NCBI GenBank assembly: GCA_033977485.1
Contig: CM066989.1
Coordinates: 32,527,095-32,591,094 of the forward strand
Direction: 5' to 3'
Length of the DNA stretch: 64,000 nucleotides
Source: Hydrangea macrophylla
Lineage: Eukaryota > Streptophyta > Magnoliopsida > Cornales > Hydrangeaceae
Below, piece by piece: positions 23,001 to 35,060 of this stretch. Made by a program: the position numbers and the translations under genes. Under the pieces are notes generated by a model. That model did no database searches, had not been told where the DNA came from, and was given only the letters and a program-made list of their open reading frames with translations. Position 1 is the first letter of the stretch. The number at the start of each line of letters is the position of its first letter.

Positions 23001-24717
23001 AAGAAGCGGGGATATCGATGATTTGGAACTCAGCTTCTTTGTCCATCGGCCCGATAGCGAGATTAAGAAAGATAATGCCCATGACTGCTCTTTGGGTGTT
23101 GTCATATGCCCGGACTTTCTGTTGAGATGGCACAAAGGAAGATTCATCTAGGCCCATTCGCTTGGCTGTGCGGAAGGGACATACATTAAGAGCAGACCCG
23201 TTGTCAACGAGACAAGCGGGCACGGTGTTCCCCAAACATTCAACGGTGATATATAGTGGCTTGTTGAGCGTGGGTCCTCCCGGAGGTAAGTCATTCGATG
23301 AAAAGGTGATAGCCGAAGTCGGGATTTTGCCGATCAATCCTATGAGGTCTTCCGGGGTGGTGTCGATAGACACGTCAGCTTGATTCAGAGCATCTAGGAC
23401 CGCCTGTCTATGACGTTTGGAGGCAATCAACAACCCCCAGACAGTGATGTTAGCCTGGGTCTTCTTCATTTGCTTTAGGACCCGATCCTCTTCTTCTTCC
23501 TCATTCATCTTTCCTTTCCCTTTCTCCAATTCCCTCCCCGGGTGATCTTCCTCTAGCTCATGCGGCTTGAAGTGCCTACCAGATCGGGTCAAATGATCTA
23601 TCTCCTCTTTTGCCCAAATGTCGTCAACTTCTGAAACGGTCTTTGAGCCCTCTTTTGCCTCTTCGTCGCTTTGGTACCATAGATCATCCTCCCCTATCCG
23701 GCCTATGTTTTGATCATTGCTTTCTTGGACCCACCAATCTGACTGCCTTGTTACTTCGTTTTCCCATACCCCCGGCTGGCTTCCCATCGTACAGATCCCT
23801 AGATTTTCAGGTGATTGATAAAACTTCCTTGGTTCCCCAACTTTTGTGATTAGCTTGGATGGATCGAATGTCACTTCTTCTACTCCCAAGAAGTAAAGAC
23901 CCCGCGGCGGCGGTACGGTACGATGGTTTGGCAATGGATTCTTGGTGACATTGGGAGCCTTGACAGGTGGCTCGGATATCACTTTGTTGTCGATAAGGTC
24001 TTGTATGTCATGCCTTAACCTCATGCACCGATCAGTCGAGTGGCCCTTTTGCTGATGATATTTGCAGTAGAGATCTCCTTTAAAGTACGGTGGGAGTAGA
24101 CTCGGCGGGGGTCGGGGTTCCAACTGGCGGAGGTGCCCTTTCGCTAACAGCCTGTCGAGGGCGGTTGATAAAGATACTCCCAAATCTGAAAACTTCCTCA
24201 TTGGCTTATCCTCCCCTCCTCTTGGATGACTTTTGGTGATGTCGAATTTTCTCTCCGGCTCGCTAAGTGCATTGACATCGGTGGGGCCAGAGTGACCTCC
24301 CGAATGCCCTCCATTCGACCCATAGCTAGGCCTCCGATATCGGTTCTGTGGTTCTTCCTTCTTGATTGTTCCTTCTTGGATTGCATCTTCGATTCTCATC
24401 CCCACATCGAATACCTCAGCAAAGGTATTGATTGACTGGAACCTCATCTTCTCCTGATAAACTGGCTGTAGATTTTTCATCAACATTCGGATCTGGTCCT
24501 TCTCGGATGGCCTTTGCACCATTTTTGCAGCTTTCCCTCTCCATCGGCTTAAATACTCGGCAAATGATTCTTTGTTCCCCTGCCTGGTTGTTTCCAAATC
24601 TCGGATAGTAACATCCAAGTCCTGATTGTATTCGTACTGTGCCACAAATGCCTTAATCACTTCTTCCCATACTCTGGTTTTGCTTGGCTCAAGTGTAAGA
24701 TACCACGATAAAGCGGC
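20029..24717 (-). pseudogene. Gypsy gag-protease-RT-RNase H-aRNase H polyprotein
   Basis: About 1,560 codons in one frame. In order: the rest of the gag capsid fold (FVAQYEYNQD...ESFAEYLSRWR), a CKYHQQKGHSTDRC zinc-knuckle variant (about 24060), an acidic linker, aspartic protease with VDNGSALN and LLLGRPWLD (about 23220-22960; Asn replaces the usual Thr/Ser of D-T/S-G), a G-patch-like stretch MKKMGFFPGLGL...GLGYQP (about 22710-22590), RT with FRDLNKA, PFGLKNAG and YVDDM (about 21500-21180), connection RNase H and then a second, archaeal-type RNase H (YFDGAANQLGYGVG). The second RNase H marks the Tat lineage. The frame ends at TGA 20029-20031. Confidence 0.93.
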
Positions 24718-25242
24718 TCATGTTAAGGTTTGTTGGAAAAGGACAGCCATCATGGTAGTGCTCAGCCCACTAGGCTGAAAAGCCCCTATGCACATTCGGA
24801 CATGACTGCGGGGGTTGCCTGTGCCATCAAATTTATCAAAGACGGGCATTTTAAAACCGGCCGGCAGCGTCTCATGGACTCCGTCGTACAACCCTTCCAG
24901 TTCCATCAGATAAGTATCCACCCCTTGAGCTTTGCGCATTACCCTCTCCAACTTTTCTATCTTCTCGGTCAGCAGCTTCTCCTTCTCATCTTTTTCCCTG
25001 TCTCTGTTGGCTCTCAGTGCATCATTCCAATGCGCCTCTTGATCGTCGAACCAATCCCCGTCTCCTCCTCCCAAAGGCGGGTCCATGACAGGTGGAACCA
25101 TATGCGGTGGTCGGCGGTTCAGCTCCTCTATCATTCCCATCATTCGGTTCATGTTTTCAGCCTGTCTTCGCATCTGTTCCGCCTGCTGCTCAACTAGTAC
25201 CCTCAATCTGGTCATCTCTTCATTGTTTCTCTCTTCGGCCAT
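24718..25242 (-). pseudogene. Gypsy gag N-terminus
   Basis: It starts at ATG 25242 (MAEERNNEEM), has a Gln/Met-rich coiled-coil segment (LRVLVEQQAEQMRRQAENM) and the start of the capsid fold (FDKFDGTGNPRSHVRM). It ends at TGA 24718-24720, after which the same frame goes straight on with AALSWYLTLEPSKTR. The stop is thus a single nonsense change, probably of a Gly codon, inside gag. Confidence 0.9.
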
Positions 25243-26446
25243 GTCAACGTATCCTCTTCTTACTAACCTTGCCGTAGGACCCCTAAACCACCCTTGGTTT
25301 GCTATTTTTGCTCCTACAACAAATTTTGGAAATTTCTTTTTAGAAAAACCTTTTTTACCTTTATTTTAGCAAAACTTTTATTTTGTAAGTCATGCGGATG
25401 CAATGCATGTGTGTGTGTGTGCCTACTCTATATGCCAAAGAAAAAGAAAATCCTAGTCCTAACACATAAGCACATAAGCACATAAAATCCTTACCCATGT
25501 CAAGTGCGCTAATTTCTCCTTTCATTGTGATCCTCTTTACCCTCTCAAAGGTTGGATATTTCAAAAGTTTCGAAAAAGTATTTCTTTAAATGATGAGATT
25601 TTTCAAAAACAATTCTCAAGGGTTTTAAAAAAAAAATTAGAATGTGAAAATGTTTCTCAATAACAATGATTGGATTGAAATTTTGCTTTGAAATTCATTT
25701 GAAGAGCATTTCTTCCAAAAACATTCTCAAAGATTAGTTTGGGGCTTTAATCAAAAGTGAACTCCAAAGTTTTTTTTATTTTTATTTTTTTTGAAAGAGC
25801 AATTAAAAACTTTGGAATAAAGATTACAAAAAAATCCTTTTGCTTTCAAAGATGGATTTAAAATTCTTTGGGTAGAAGGATCACATGACAGGATTATCAC
25901 CGTACTTTCCATGAATTTGGATACATACAAGGTCAATGATGCTTAGCTGAACATGATATAAGAGACGTAATCTTATAATCAAGGTTCAACATGTCCCTAG
26001 ATGTCGTGGGACACAAAGGGAATTGCTCAACAGTGATTAAGAGTTTACACATCTTCTATTAGGCAAGCATCGTCATCATCTCAAGTAATCCCTTCTGGGC
26101 ATACAAAACTTCCTAGCACATAATCCTAATCAAGAATTGATTTCCTAAGATTGAAAGGTTCTAAGGAAGCTACTATGCAAAAGCTGGGTTTTGGTCAAAC
26201 AAGGGACCCTTGACACACACCCGATAGGATGCTTCATATACCAAATCATGGTACGAGATCAAGGGTGATCACACAGTCCCATGATGACTTGACCGACCGG
26301 GTTGCCCCGAGCCTCCAAGGTCATAGTTCCGTGCAATCGACTGGCTGGACATGCAAGTGAAATGCAACAGGCACACAAAGATTAATTAATTTGATTAAAA
26401 GGACATTTTTCAAGTCTAATCCTCAAGTGAACCCAAAATCAGAATT
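25243..26446 (-). other. Element leader between primer site and gag
   Basis: About 1.2 kb, AT-rich, with long A/T runs and no convincing ORF. It is the expected place for the 5' untranslated and packaging region of the genomic RNA. Confidence 0.6.
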
Positions 26447-26496
26447 CTGGTCTGCGAAACCAGAGATTCTGGGTTCGATCCCCAGCAGAGGCGCCA
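26447..26496 (-). other. Primer-binding site with extended tRNA-Arg-like half
   Basis: The plus strand reads as the 3' half of a tRNA ending in CCA three bases before the 5' LTR: anticodon stem CTGGT/ACCAG with loop CTGCGAA, five-base variable loop, T-arm CTGGG-TTCGATC-CCCAG, acceptor strand CAGAGGC, G and CCA. The element's minus strand is therefore complementary to it, as a primer-binding site must be. Arg identity is inferred from resemblance to plant tRNA-Arg and from the tRNA-Arg priming known for Ogre-type elements. A usual site is 12-18 nt; here the match runs for about 50. Confidence 0.8.
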
Positions 26497-26499
26497 GAT

Positions 26500-29446
26500 T
26501 GTGGATATCGCAGGTTGACTTACCCACAGCTTTTCAAAATCAATTTCTAAAACAAATGAGTCGCCACTTAATTTTTTAAAAGGAAAATTAAGAAACCATT
26601 TTAAAAGCAAACTGATCTTTTGCGAAACCAAAGATTGACTAGGTCCGGGGATTATGGAATGAGAGAGGAAGGAGCCCGTCGGACTAAAACACCCTCTCTC
26701 ATCCTATCTTGCGATAGGCCTCTACTCAACATCCTTTTAATCAAATTTATTAATTTAAGCGTGCCCTCAACTAATACATATATACATATACATCACAAAA
26801 GCATGTCCAAAGGGTGTAAAATTGCAATTGACAAAAAACCCTTCAAAAACCACATAATTCAGGTAGCAAGCGATATGATATGCAATAGGGAACAAGTGAA
26901 CGTACCCGGGATCCAGCAGCGATAGTAAACGTGCAATGCATGCGAATAAAAGAAAATCCTAAAAAGAGTCTCTAATCATATATACACATAAGGCAAAACC
27001 TAACTCTAAGCTGTCGCGTATTAAGTCGAAAAATCAAATAAAAATCAAGGACTTTAATAAACTAGAGAGGGATTGAGAAATCGTACCTTAATAGCGCTAC
27101 AAAACAAAGGGTTAGTTCACATAATATGTAAAATATGATTTTAGAAATGACAATCCTAAATTTCTAGCTTAAATCTATCTAATGTAATTAAATCCAAAGC
27201 AAATAAATCCTAATTACAAGTACCAAACCACATGATTGAATATGTACATGGACAAGGATGAACTATGAAATACTCTTAAACCTTGAATTCAAGCTCAACT
27301 AATCATTATTAAAGCATGGTTTAAGCCTTAGATCATAGAAAAGTCATTTAGACCCTTATTTACAAAGTAAGTCAAATCTGTCTTAAAACTCTGAAAATTG
27401 CAGAGAGCAGACCAGAACTTAAAAGAAATAAAAAGCATATCTCTCATGGTTTGATCTTGATGATTTTTGGACTCAATATGCCTCTGTGAGTCTAGTTTTC
27501 AAATCAAAAAAGAAATCAAAGTTCCAACGGTCGGATCTCCGAGAATATGCAAAATACTAGACGTCACTCAGCACTTTGCAACCTTCTGTCCAGAATTCTT
27601 GCACGATTTATTAAAAATAGCAAAAAAGTCCAAATTGCTTTGTTCTTTTTAGGGTGACTTCCTAACACATTAATCTTCATAGAAAAAATTATTTGGAGCC
27701 ACAAACACTTTATTAGAACTCTGATTTAATTATTTCAAAAGAGTGTCACTATTCTGAAACTATTCTGAAATTCTAGACAGATTGTATTTGTGTCACAAAA
27801 CTCATGATCAAACCATGCTAAAAGTGAAACCACCTTAAAACAATAATTACAGCGGTAGAATATTGTGTTATTGACACTTTCCCGTTGGTTTCACTTGATT
27901 TCAACGGTTAGATTTCGAACTAAAAATCTTTGATCAAAAATAGTTTATGGATTCACTGTTTTTTTATTTTGCTTGTTCAACTTCTATTTGGTAACTTCAA
28001 CTATTAAACTATGAAGTTGAGTTGAACCAAACCACTTCTCCTACCATTTGATGGCCATGGGAGACTACAAACCTTTATTCTTCCTAGATTTCAAATGAAA
28101 TATGGATAGACTTCATGAAATCTATAAGATATAGAATCTAAACCATGGAGATGGGTTTAGACTCAAAACTACATTCTCCTACCATTTAATGGTCATTGGA
28201 GAAGGGAGACATGACCATGACCATGACTCATGAGTCTTAAAGGAATATTGGAGGGATTCCTCAAGACATCAAGTTTAGAAGATCCAAATCATGAGTGTGG
28301 ACTTGGATCCTCTTATGAAGTGTTAATTAAACTTTGACTCCTATGTGAAGCACAAGCCTACATAGGATTCAAAAGATCATACTCTAGAGGTCAAAAGAGA
28401 TATTGAAGATCTCCAAGACCTTCAAGAGAAGAAAGTAAACAAGAAAATGGAAGAAAGTAACATGGAAACAAAAGAAACTCCTAAGTTTACTTGATAAACA
28501 AAGAAGATAATGAAAGATTTTTGGACTAGAGATGAGAAGAAAGGATAAGCTAATAATCTATGGTTAGAGGATCACCTCCAAATTATCCTCAAAGTTTTCT
28601 TTTCTTTGAAGATCTTCCAAGCTCTTCTCTCTAATTCTCTAAACACTCTTTTTTTTTCTCTAAAAAATGTTGGTGAAATGGAAGTATATGCTCCCTCTCC
28701 CAATATGTCTCTTTTGTTCTTCTTGGTCTCCCTTCTTTTAGGAAGATCCCTTCTCTTTTATAAGCAAAATTACCAGGTATTTTTGGTGAATTTCGGAGTA
28801 AAAAACAGGTGTAATTCCCTCATTAGTTGGTACAATGTGTACTTTCTGAAATTATGCAGACTGCTGTCCAGCGCGGCAGTCCAGACACTGACGCGGCAGT
28901 CCGTGACTGCCGCTGCGGCATTCATCAAATGCCATTGCGGCACTTAATGACTGCCGCGCGGCATTCACCAAATGCCGCGCCAATTAATGGATTGCCGCAA
29001 TTTTGTCAGTCTTACTTTATCAATTTTTTGTTCTTATTTGCATGCGCATACGTATTGCTCTGCAAAATACAGACTTCAAAAGCGAACGGCAGTCAGAAAC
29101 CTGTGGCGGTACTTGATGAGTGCCGTGACGACACTCTGTGACTGCCGTGCGGCTGTCACCGAGTGCCGCGGAAGCCCGCCGTGTGCCGTTTTTGACTAAA
29201 ATTCCCCTTTTAGGTCTTTTCTCTTTTTGAAACAAATTATTTTTGAATATCTTTTCCAAAAGTTGTGTTTTATATCAGCATTTTCCTAAATACCTGGTAT
29301 TTCCCTCTTTCTGTGAAATTTTATCGCGTTTTGGAGAATTTTCTGAAGAGCTTGGAATACTTCGAATTTTTCGGTCATTGTCATCATCGGACGTGGAGGT
29401 GACGCTTTCCTAAATTCGACAGCCGGTCAAAATTGGGGTGTCTACA
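26500..29446 (-). mobile_element. 5' LTR of the Tat element
   Basis: 2,947 bp, about 99% identical by eye to 8540-11479, with a 6-bp (ccatga) insertion near 28220 among small indels. Palindrome array at 28860-29188 and TATA box TATAAAAG at 28762-28755, minus strand. Confidence 0.95.
28860..29188. repeat. GCGGCA palindrome array, 5' LTR
   Basis: Same array as in the 3' LTR with a handful of changes, some of which restore arm pairing (gcggcagtccgtgactgccg here against gcgacagtccgtgactgtcg there). Confidence 0.75.
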
Positions 29447-29451
29447 GCTGC
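29447..29451. repeat. Tat element TSD, right (GCTGC)
   Basis: Matches 8535-8539. The LINE frame resumes directly after it. Confidence 0.9.
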
Positions 29452-32400
29452 CTTGCTGATTCAGTTAGGATTTAACAATTACTCGATTGTGCCTGCTATT
29501 AATAAAGCAGTCGGTCTTTGTTTTGCTTGGCAGAACGGTGTGGATTTAGTTACCTCGATCTCTAACAAAAATATGATATGTGCTATAATGTTTTCTGACC
29601 CTCCTTCCATTCCCTGGACCATCTCAGCAGTCTATGGACCGCCCTACTGGAAATACAAAGCTTGCTTCTAGAGCAAGATGGATGATGTCGCAACAGAGGC
29701 TACAGACCCTTGGCTCACTTTCGGTGATTTCAACTGTGTCACCAACCAATCTAAGAAAAAGGGTGACAGGCCCTTTGCGTGTTCCTCTTCAGGAGGCCTG
29801 GTTAGGCTGATGGAGAACCACTCTTTGGTGGATTTGGGATTCTCAGGCAATGCTCACACTTGGGATAATGGTCGTCTAAGCTGGAAGAACATCAGACAAA
29901 GGCTTGATAGAGGGATTGCAAACATCCAGTGGTGAGCCCTTTTCCCTAGAGCTACTGCCCGACACCTCCCTATCACCAGTTCTGATCATTCACCTTTTAT
30001 TATCAACACGATGGGGGAAAGATTCAAAATCCCTCGATCGTTCAAGTTCGAGGCCATGTGGATCCGGGATGAAAGTTGTGGGTGGTTAATTGAGAGGGTG
30101 TGGAATTTTACCTATACCTCTGGCTCCCCGGCGTTCAGGCTGTGTCAAAAGATTAAGACAGTTCGACGGGCTCTCCTTGATTGGAACAAATTGCATTTTG
30201 GAAGGGTTCAATCTAATATCAAAGAAAATAGGTATCGTATTGAAGCTCTCCAATCATTAGTGCCATCTGTGGGTAATTCGAACAAAATTACTACTACCAA
30301 GTTGGAGCTAGATGAAAATCTCCGTAGGGAAGAGATCCTTTGGAAACAAAAGTCTAGGGTTAATTGGCTCAAAGACGGAGATAGAAGCACAAGGTTCTTC
30401 CATATCTCAATAATCCTGAGGAGACGGAGAAATGCAATTGACTTGCTGAAGTTGGATAATGGCCCTTGGATGAACGACCCTGTAGAGATTAGTAAGGCCT
30501 TCATTACAAAGTTCCAAGATACCTTTTAATCCTCTATGCCGTTTATGCCTCCTGATTTGGAAGGCTTAATTAACAAAACCATTACGCTTGAGGACAATGC
30601 TGCTCTCTGCCATATTCCTGAGGAAGATGAAATTCGTGCTGCCATGTTCCAGATTGGGTCAACAAAGGCCCCGGGGCCGGATGGTATGTCGGCTATTTTT
30701 TACAAAACTTACTGGCGTATCATCAAGTCTGATGTCATTGCTACAGTGAACAGTTTCTTTGTCGGGGGTTACATCCTTTAAAATCTCAATCACTCCAATA
30801 TTGCCCTGACCCAAAAGTGACTAGCCCTTCCAATGTTAATCATTACAGACCCATCAGTCTGTGTAATGTTATCTGCAAAGTCATCTCCAAAATTTTGGCG
30901 AATAGGTTGAGGCCTCACCTTGAGAGGTTGATATCCCCTACGCAATCTGCTTTCGTCCCGGGCCATCTAATTCATGACAATAGTATTATTGCTCATGAGT
31001 TAGTGCACTCTATGAAAAAAAAAAAAAAGGAAAAGGTGGGATTATGGCTATTAAGTTCGACATGGAAAAAGCATATGACAAAATTGGCTTTTTGAATGTG
31101 TGGTGTAACTGGATCAATCAATGCATCTTTATGGTGTCCTTTTTTATTCTCTTGAATGGGCATCCTACAGGTTTCTTTAAACTTGGTAGGGGCCTAAGAC
31201 AGGGTGACCTGCTCTCCCCCTTCCTCTTTATTCTATGCACTGATGTCTTATCCAGACTAATTCAACGAGAAGCGGACCTTGGCCTCATCAAGGGGATAAA
31301 AGCGGCTAGAAATTTCCTATCCATCAATAATCTCATGTTTGTTGATGACCTCATGGTGTTTGGGAGAGCAAATCCGGATGATGCCCTTCACATCTTGGAG
31401 TGCATCAAGAAATTTGGGGACTGGTCAGGCCAACATATCAACCATAAGAAGTCTAAGATTCTCTTAAGCAAAAATGTCTATCCGGATGTGGCTCTTTCCA
31501 TTAAGAGAAACTGGTCTTAAGAGTGTCCTGGCCAATATGAAGTATCTCGGGCTGCCTTTGATGTCAAACAGATCCAAGAATCATACCATTGCGGATATAA
31601 TTGCTAAAGTTTCAAAAAGGCTTCAAGGGTGGAAGGTTTCCACTCTCTCTCAAGCGGCGAGAGGCACCCTTATTCGCATGGTGGCAATGGCAATTCCTAT
31701 TTATACGATGTCTATTTTCACCCTTCCTGTTATGCTTTGCAATACCTTAGATAGCCTCTTCCGCAAGTTTTGGTGGGGCCACTCAGATGATGGAAAGAAA
31801 GGCCTTTGCTTAAAGGCTTGGGACTCTATTTGCCTTCCAAAAAGTCATGGTGGTCTGGGGTTTCGAAGGATGAGGGATCAGAATAATGCATTGATTGCAA
31901 AAAATGGATGGCAAGTCCTATCTAATGAAGAAAAACCTTGGGTTCAATTGATTAAAGGCAAATACCTCAAGAATGCCACTCTGCTCCAGGATAAAAAGGT
32001 TTCTAACAGCTCGTGGGTTTGGCAAGGAATTTGTCAGTCGATATCGACCTTGGCTAGAGGTGCTTGCATGAAGATTGGTTTTGGCAACGATATTAGCATA
32101 TGGGAGGACCCCTAGATCCCATCTCTCCTCAATTTCAGACCTACGGCCAACACTAGTACCAGATTCAGTTCCAATGTTAGGTTAGTAAAAGATCTTATTA
32201 CCAACGGTGGTAACTCTTGGAATACCACCCTACTTGTTAGCCTTTTTTCTGAGACGTCGGTGGAGGCCATTTGCCGAATTGATCTACCCTCGGGTAGAGT
32301 TAGTGACAAGCTGATTTGGGCCCTTGATCCATTAGGAGTGTTTTCGGTAAAGTCTGCTTATCTTACGAGCCAAAAGAATAGAATCGTGGCGGCTAACCGT

Positions 32401-33391
32401 TTTCCTCCGCAGTTCTGGAATGGGCTTTGGACCGCTAGGATTCATGAGCATCACAAAGTTTTCTTATGGAAGGTGGTCTCTATGGCTATCCCAAATAAAT
32501 CTACTCTTGCTAGTAGATTTTGTCTGGACAACACGTCTTGTCCTTTATGCAATCACCCAATGGAATCTTTAGAACATCTTTTCCTTGGCTGTGTGTTGGT
32601 GAGATTTATGTGGAGATCTTCTAGGTGGCCTTTAAACCCATTGGCTTTTGAGCATTTTGGGATCTCTCAATGGATCAGTGAGGTCCTTTCTCTATCTCGA
32701 TCCATTGGAATCCATAAGGATGAGGCTGTGGACTTTACCATCTTTGCCGCAGTGGTGATGGAGCAAATTTGGATGTTCAGAAACAAAGTGTTACATCAGG
32801 GTATCGACATCGAGGTGAGTTCGTGGATTTCTCGTATTGACGATTTGGCTAAGGAACACTGGCATGCCCAGCAAACAAGCCCAAAAGATGCCCCTATTTC
32901 CTTTGAAAAGTGGAACCCTCCTCCCAATGGGTGGGTGAAGGCCAATTTTGATGTTGTTGTCAGACCTCAGTCCTCTACTGCTGCGGTGGTCTTTCGCAAT
33001 GAGGCTGGTGGAATTTTACATTTCTGCACTAAAGAAGTTTACAATTCTAATCCTTATTACGGTGAGGCATGTGCTGCCAGTCTTGCCATTTCTAAAGCAG
33101 CAAGATTAAAGATGCATTGTGTGGTTTTGAAGGTGATTCCCTCTATGTTTGCAAGTCGCTATATGATTGGTCCCATACTCCTTACTGGGCTACTGAATCA
33201 TTGATTTTGGACAATCGTAGGACCTTGTGTAGCTCCTTTTTTTTTGGCATGTTTGTAAGGTTCATAGATCGGCTAATGTTGTTGCTCATAATATAGCCCG
33301 TTGGGCAGCTTTTTCTTCTTTTTTTGGGTCCATCCTGGTTGAGGACATTCCTCCTTTTGTGCTTGAGGAATGGAATCAAGGGGGAGTGTGA
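29452..33391 (+). pseudogene. LINE ORF2 remainder: endonuclease, RT, zf-RVT, RNase H
   Basis: The frame resumes after the Tat insertion with endonuclease sequence (VYGPPYW, FGDFNCV, LDRGIANIQW, SDHSPF). Stops TAG 29669-29671 and TGA 29933-29935 both look like former TGG codons. RT follows: APGPDGM (30660), YRPISLCNVICKVISKILANRL (30840-30910), FDMEKAYDKIGF, GLRQGDLLSPFLF and the FVDDL catalytic motif (31340). After a frame change come KMKYLGLP-type thumb sequence, the zinc-finger CPLCNHPMESLEHLFLGC (32550) and RNase H (WVKANFD, 32935). The end is frameshifted near 33130 and stops at about 33391. Also frameshifted around 31010-31050 by an A-run. Confidence 0.88.
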
Positions 33392-33457
33392 CTTTTGTTT
33401 TGTTTCTCTTACTTTGTTCGTGTTTTATTGAAATCCTTTTAGCAAAAAAAAAAAAAA

Positions 33458-33472
33458 GAATGGAACAAAAAA
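33458..33472. repeat. LINE target-site duplication, right
   Basis: GAATGGAACAAAAAA, identical to 8162-8176, follows the poly(A) tail. Confidence 0.85.
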
Positions 33473-33721
33473 TATATATATTTGTGCGAAACAAATTCAC
33501 AATTCGAGGATTTTTTTTCTTTAAAGAATAAAATAGGATACCAACAATACCAATAAACTTAAGTAAAATATTCTTGGAATTCAACGATGTAGATTGCAAA
33601 ACTATAAGATACATCACAGCAAAATGCTACCGAGGATCAACAGGCCTATATGGTTTCGTTTTTTAGATTGATATACATAGCTCTTCATACTTGCTTTGGA
33701 ACAGTAATGTCTAGGTGCTAA

Positions 33722-34089
33722 CAGGGACGGATCTAGGTGCTAACAGGGACGGATCTAGGAATTTGGAGTTGGGGGGCTTGATTGGGTAAAAGGGTAGCGA
33801 ATTTACTAGGGTTCAAGGGCAGTGCCCTCGAGGCAGTTTTTTTTGGGTCTATTCTTACATATTTTTTTAGGCGAATAAAGGAATTAGAAAAGTTAATACT
33901 GATTGGGGCCAAAAGTACAATAAAATGACACATTATTACTAAAAATTGAGACCATGAAGTTGAATGTTTCATACTTGGAAGGTGGACTTAAGTGTAAAAA
34001 AAATACCTTTTTTTAGGGTATATATGGTATTTTTCAAAAATCAATGGAGGGCTTGAGTCCCCCCTTGCCTCTACATTTGTCCGTCCTTG
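33722..34089. mobile_element. hAT-type MITE with 8-bp TSD
   Basis: Left end CAGGGACGGA and right end TCCGTCCTTG (reverse complement CAAGGACGGA) form a terminal inverted repeat with one mismatch. Eight bases, GGTGCTAA, flank both sides (33714-33721 and 34090-34097), the size used by hAT transposases. About 368 bp, no coding capacity. The left end with its TSD is tandemly duplicated (22 bp, 33711-33754). Confidence 0.8.
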
Positions 34090-34097
34090 GGTGCTAA

Positions 34098-35060
34098 GTG
34101 TTAGATTCTGACTGTGAATGAGAGGTAATGGGAGTTCAAGGTGATATTAAGGATCGCTACGGTCAAGCCCAATGTTCCGAGACAGGTTTGGAACACTATG
34201 TTTCAATTTTCTAGTAGAGGGATTTTAGACCGGTCAACTAGATCCCTTCGACCGGTCGATTGGGTTAACAAATTTCTAAAGTTTGTTTCAGAGGGGCTTT
34301 CGACCGGTCGACCGGACCCTGTTGATGAAAAGTCACAACTTTTCATGTTACAATTTCATATTTGAATGAATTTGATCTATTCTAAAGGCTTCCAAATGTG
34401 TATATACATATATAAGCATAGTTTATGAGTGTTGAGACATAACCCTTTGTGCAGAGAGACATTTCTTACCCAATAGACACCTTTAAATATACACGAATAT
34501 TACTTATTTTTATATAGTATATAACTTTGTCCAAATTTTTATCTCTTCTTCTTCACCCATTCTATAGTCTTTTTTAGAGCAATTTATATACACAAATTCT
34601 GTAGAATATAATTGAGTTTGTTGCCTCAATTACATAGATCGTAATATCCTCAAGAACAATATGTCATAGTCCATAAGTAACCGTGTGTGGGACGTAATCT
34701 TGTTTTTCAGACAACGCATTGCGTGCTCGATCTTAGTTACTGTTCTTGTTGAGTTTCTTATACATTTAATCCAATACTAAGTGGATTGTGGATTATGTAC
34801 CTACTATGTATGTCCTTGTTTGGTTCTCATTTGGTTGGGGCCAGTCTTGGAAAGTTTATAACAGCACCAATATATGGTATTATGAGGAACAAGCTTATGT
34901 TGGTTTGACAAAATAACCCATTTTAAGAGAGTTATTAGACTGAGAACTGACTCCTATGCAAGAAATTGACACTCACCAAATACTTGAATTTGAAGAACCA
35001 GTTCATTTATGAACTACGTGTTTGCCTGTAATTTGCGCAGGCGTGCCAGAGCCAAACGGG
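34098..35060. other. No gene recognised; palindrome-rich stretch
   Basis: Non-coding. CGACCGGTCGA-like palindromes repeat at about 34228-34240, 34249-34261 and 34299-34316, of the kind seen in LTR control regions. The only ORF (34141-34365) shows no domain. A (GT)n tract lies at 35061-35080. Confidence 0.45.

Larger units (their letters stand above)
8540..29446 (-). mobile_element. 20.9-kb Tat-lineage Ty3/gypsy retrotransposon with antisense cargo
   Basis: Both LTRs (8540-11479, 26500-29446), TG...CA ends, a TSD, primer site, polypurine tract and gag-pro-pol are present. Sense is the minus strand, so the 5' LTR is at 26500-29446. The domain order with a second RNase H after the first, a tRNA-Arg-like primer site and large size mark the Tat lineage (Ogre and relatives). 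Between pol and the 3' LTR lie about 7 kb of extra DNA with two plus-strand genes and a minisatellite. By eye the LTRs differ by roughly 30 substitutions in 2.94 kb (about 1%), so insertion is recent. Gag-pro-pol carries two nonsense codons, so this copy is probably not autonomous. Confidence 0.95.
8177..33457 (+). mobile_element. 5'-truncated L1-clade LINE split by a gypsy element
   Basis: A non-LTR retrotransposon lies in two pieces, 8177-8539 and 29452-33457. It starts within the end of ORF1, contains most of ORF2 (endonuclease, RT, zinc-finger zf-RVT domain, RNase H) and ends in a 14-base A run (33444-33457). A perfect 15-bp TSD (8162-8176 and 33458-33472) frames both pieces, which proves that they were one insertion and that the Tat element came later. 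Multiple stops and frameshifts show the LINE is old and inactive. Confidence 0.92.

Noticed and set aside
26447..26496. A functional tRNA gene
   Set aside because: Only the 3' half with an encoded CCA is present, there is no clear D-arm or 5' acceptor strand, and it abuts an LTR at primer-site distance.
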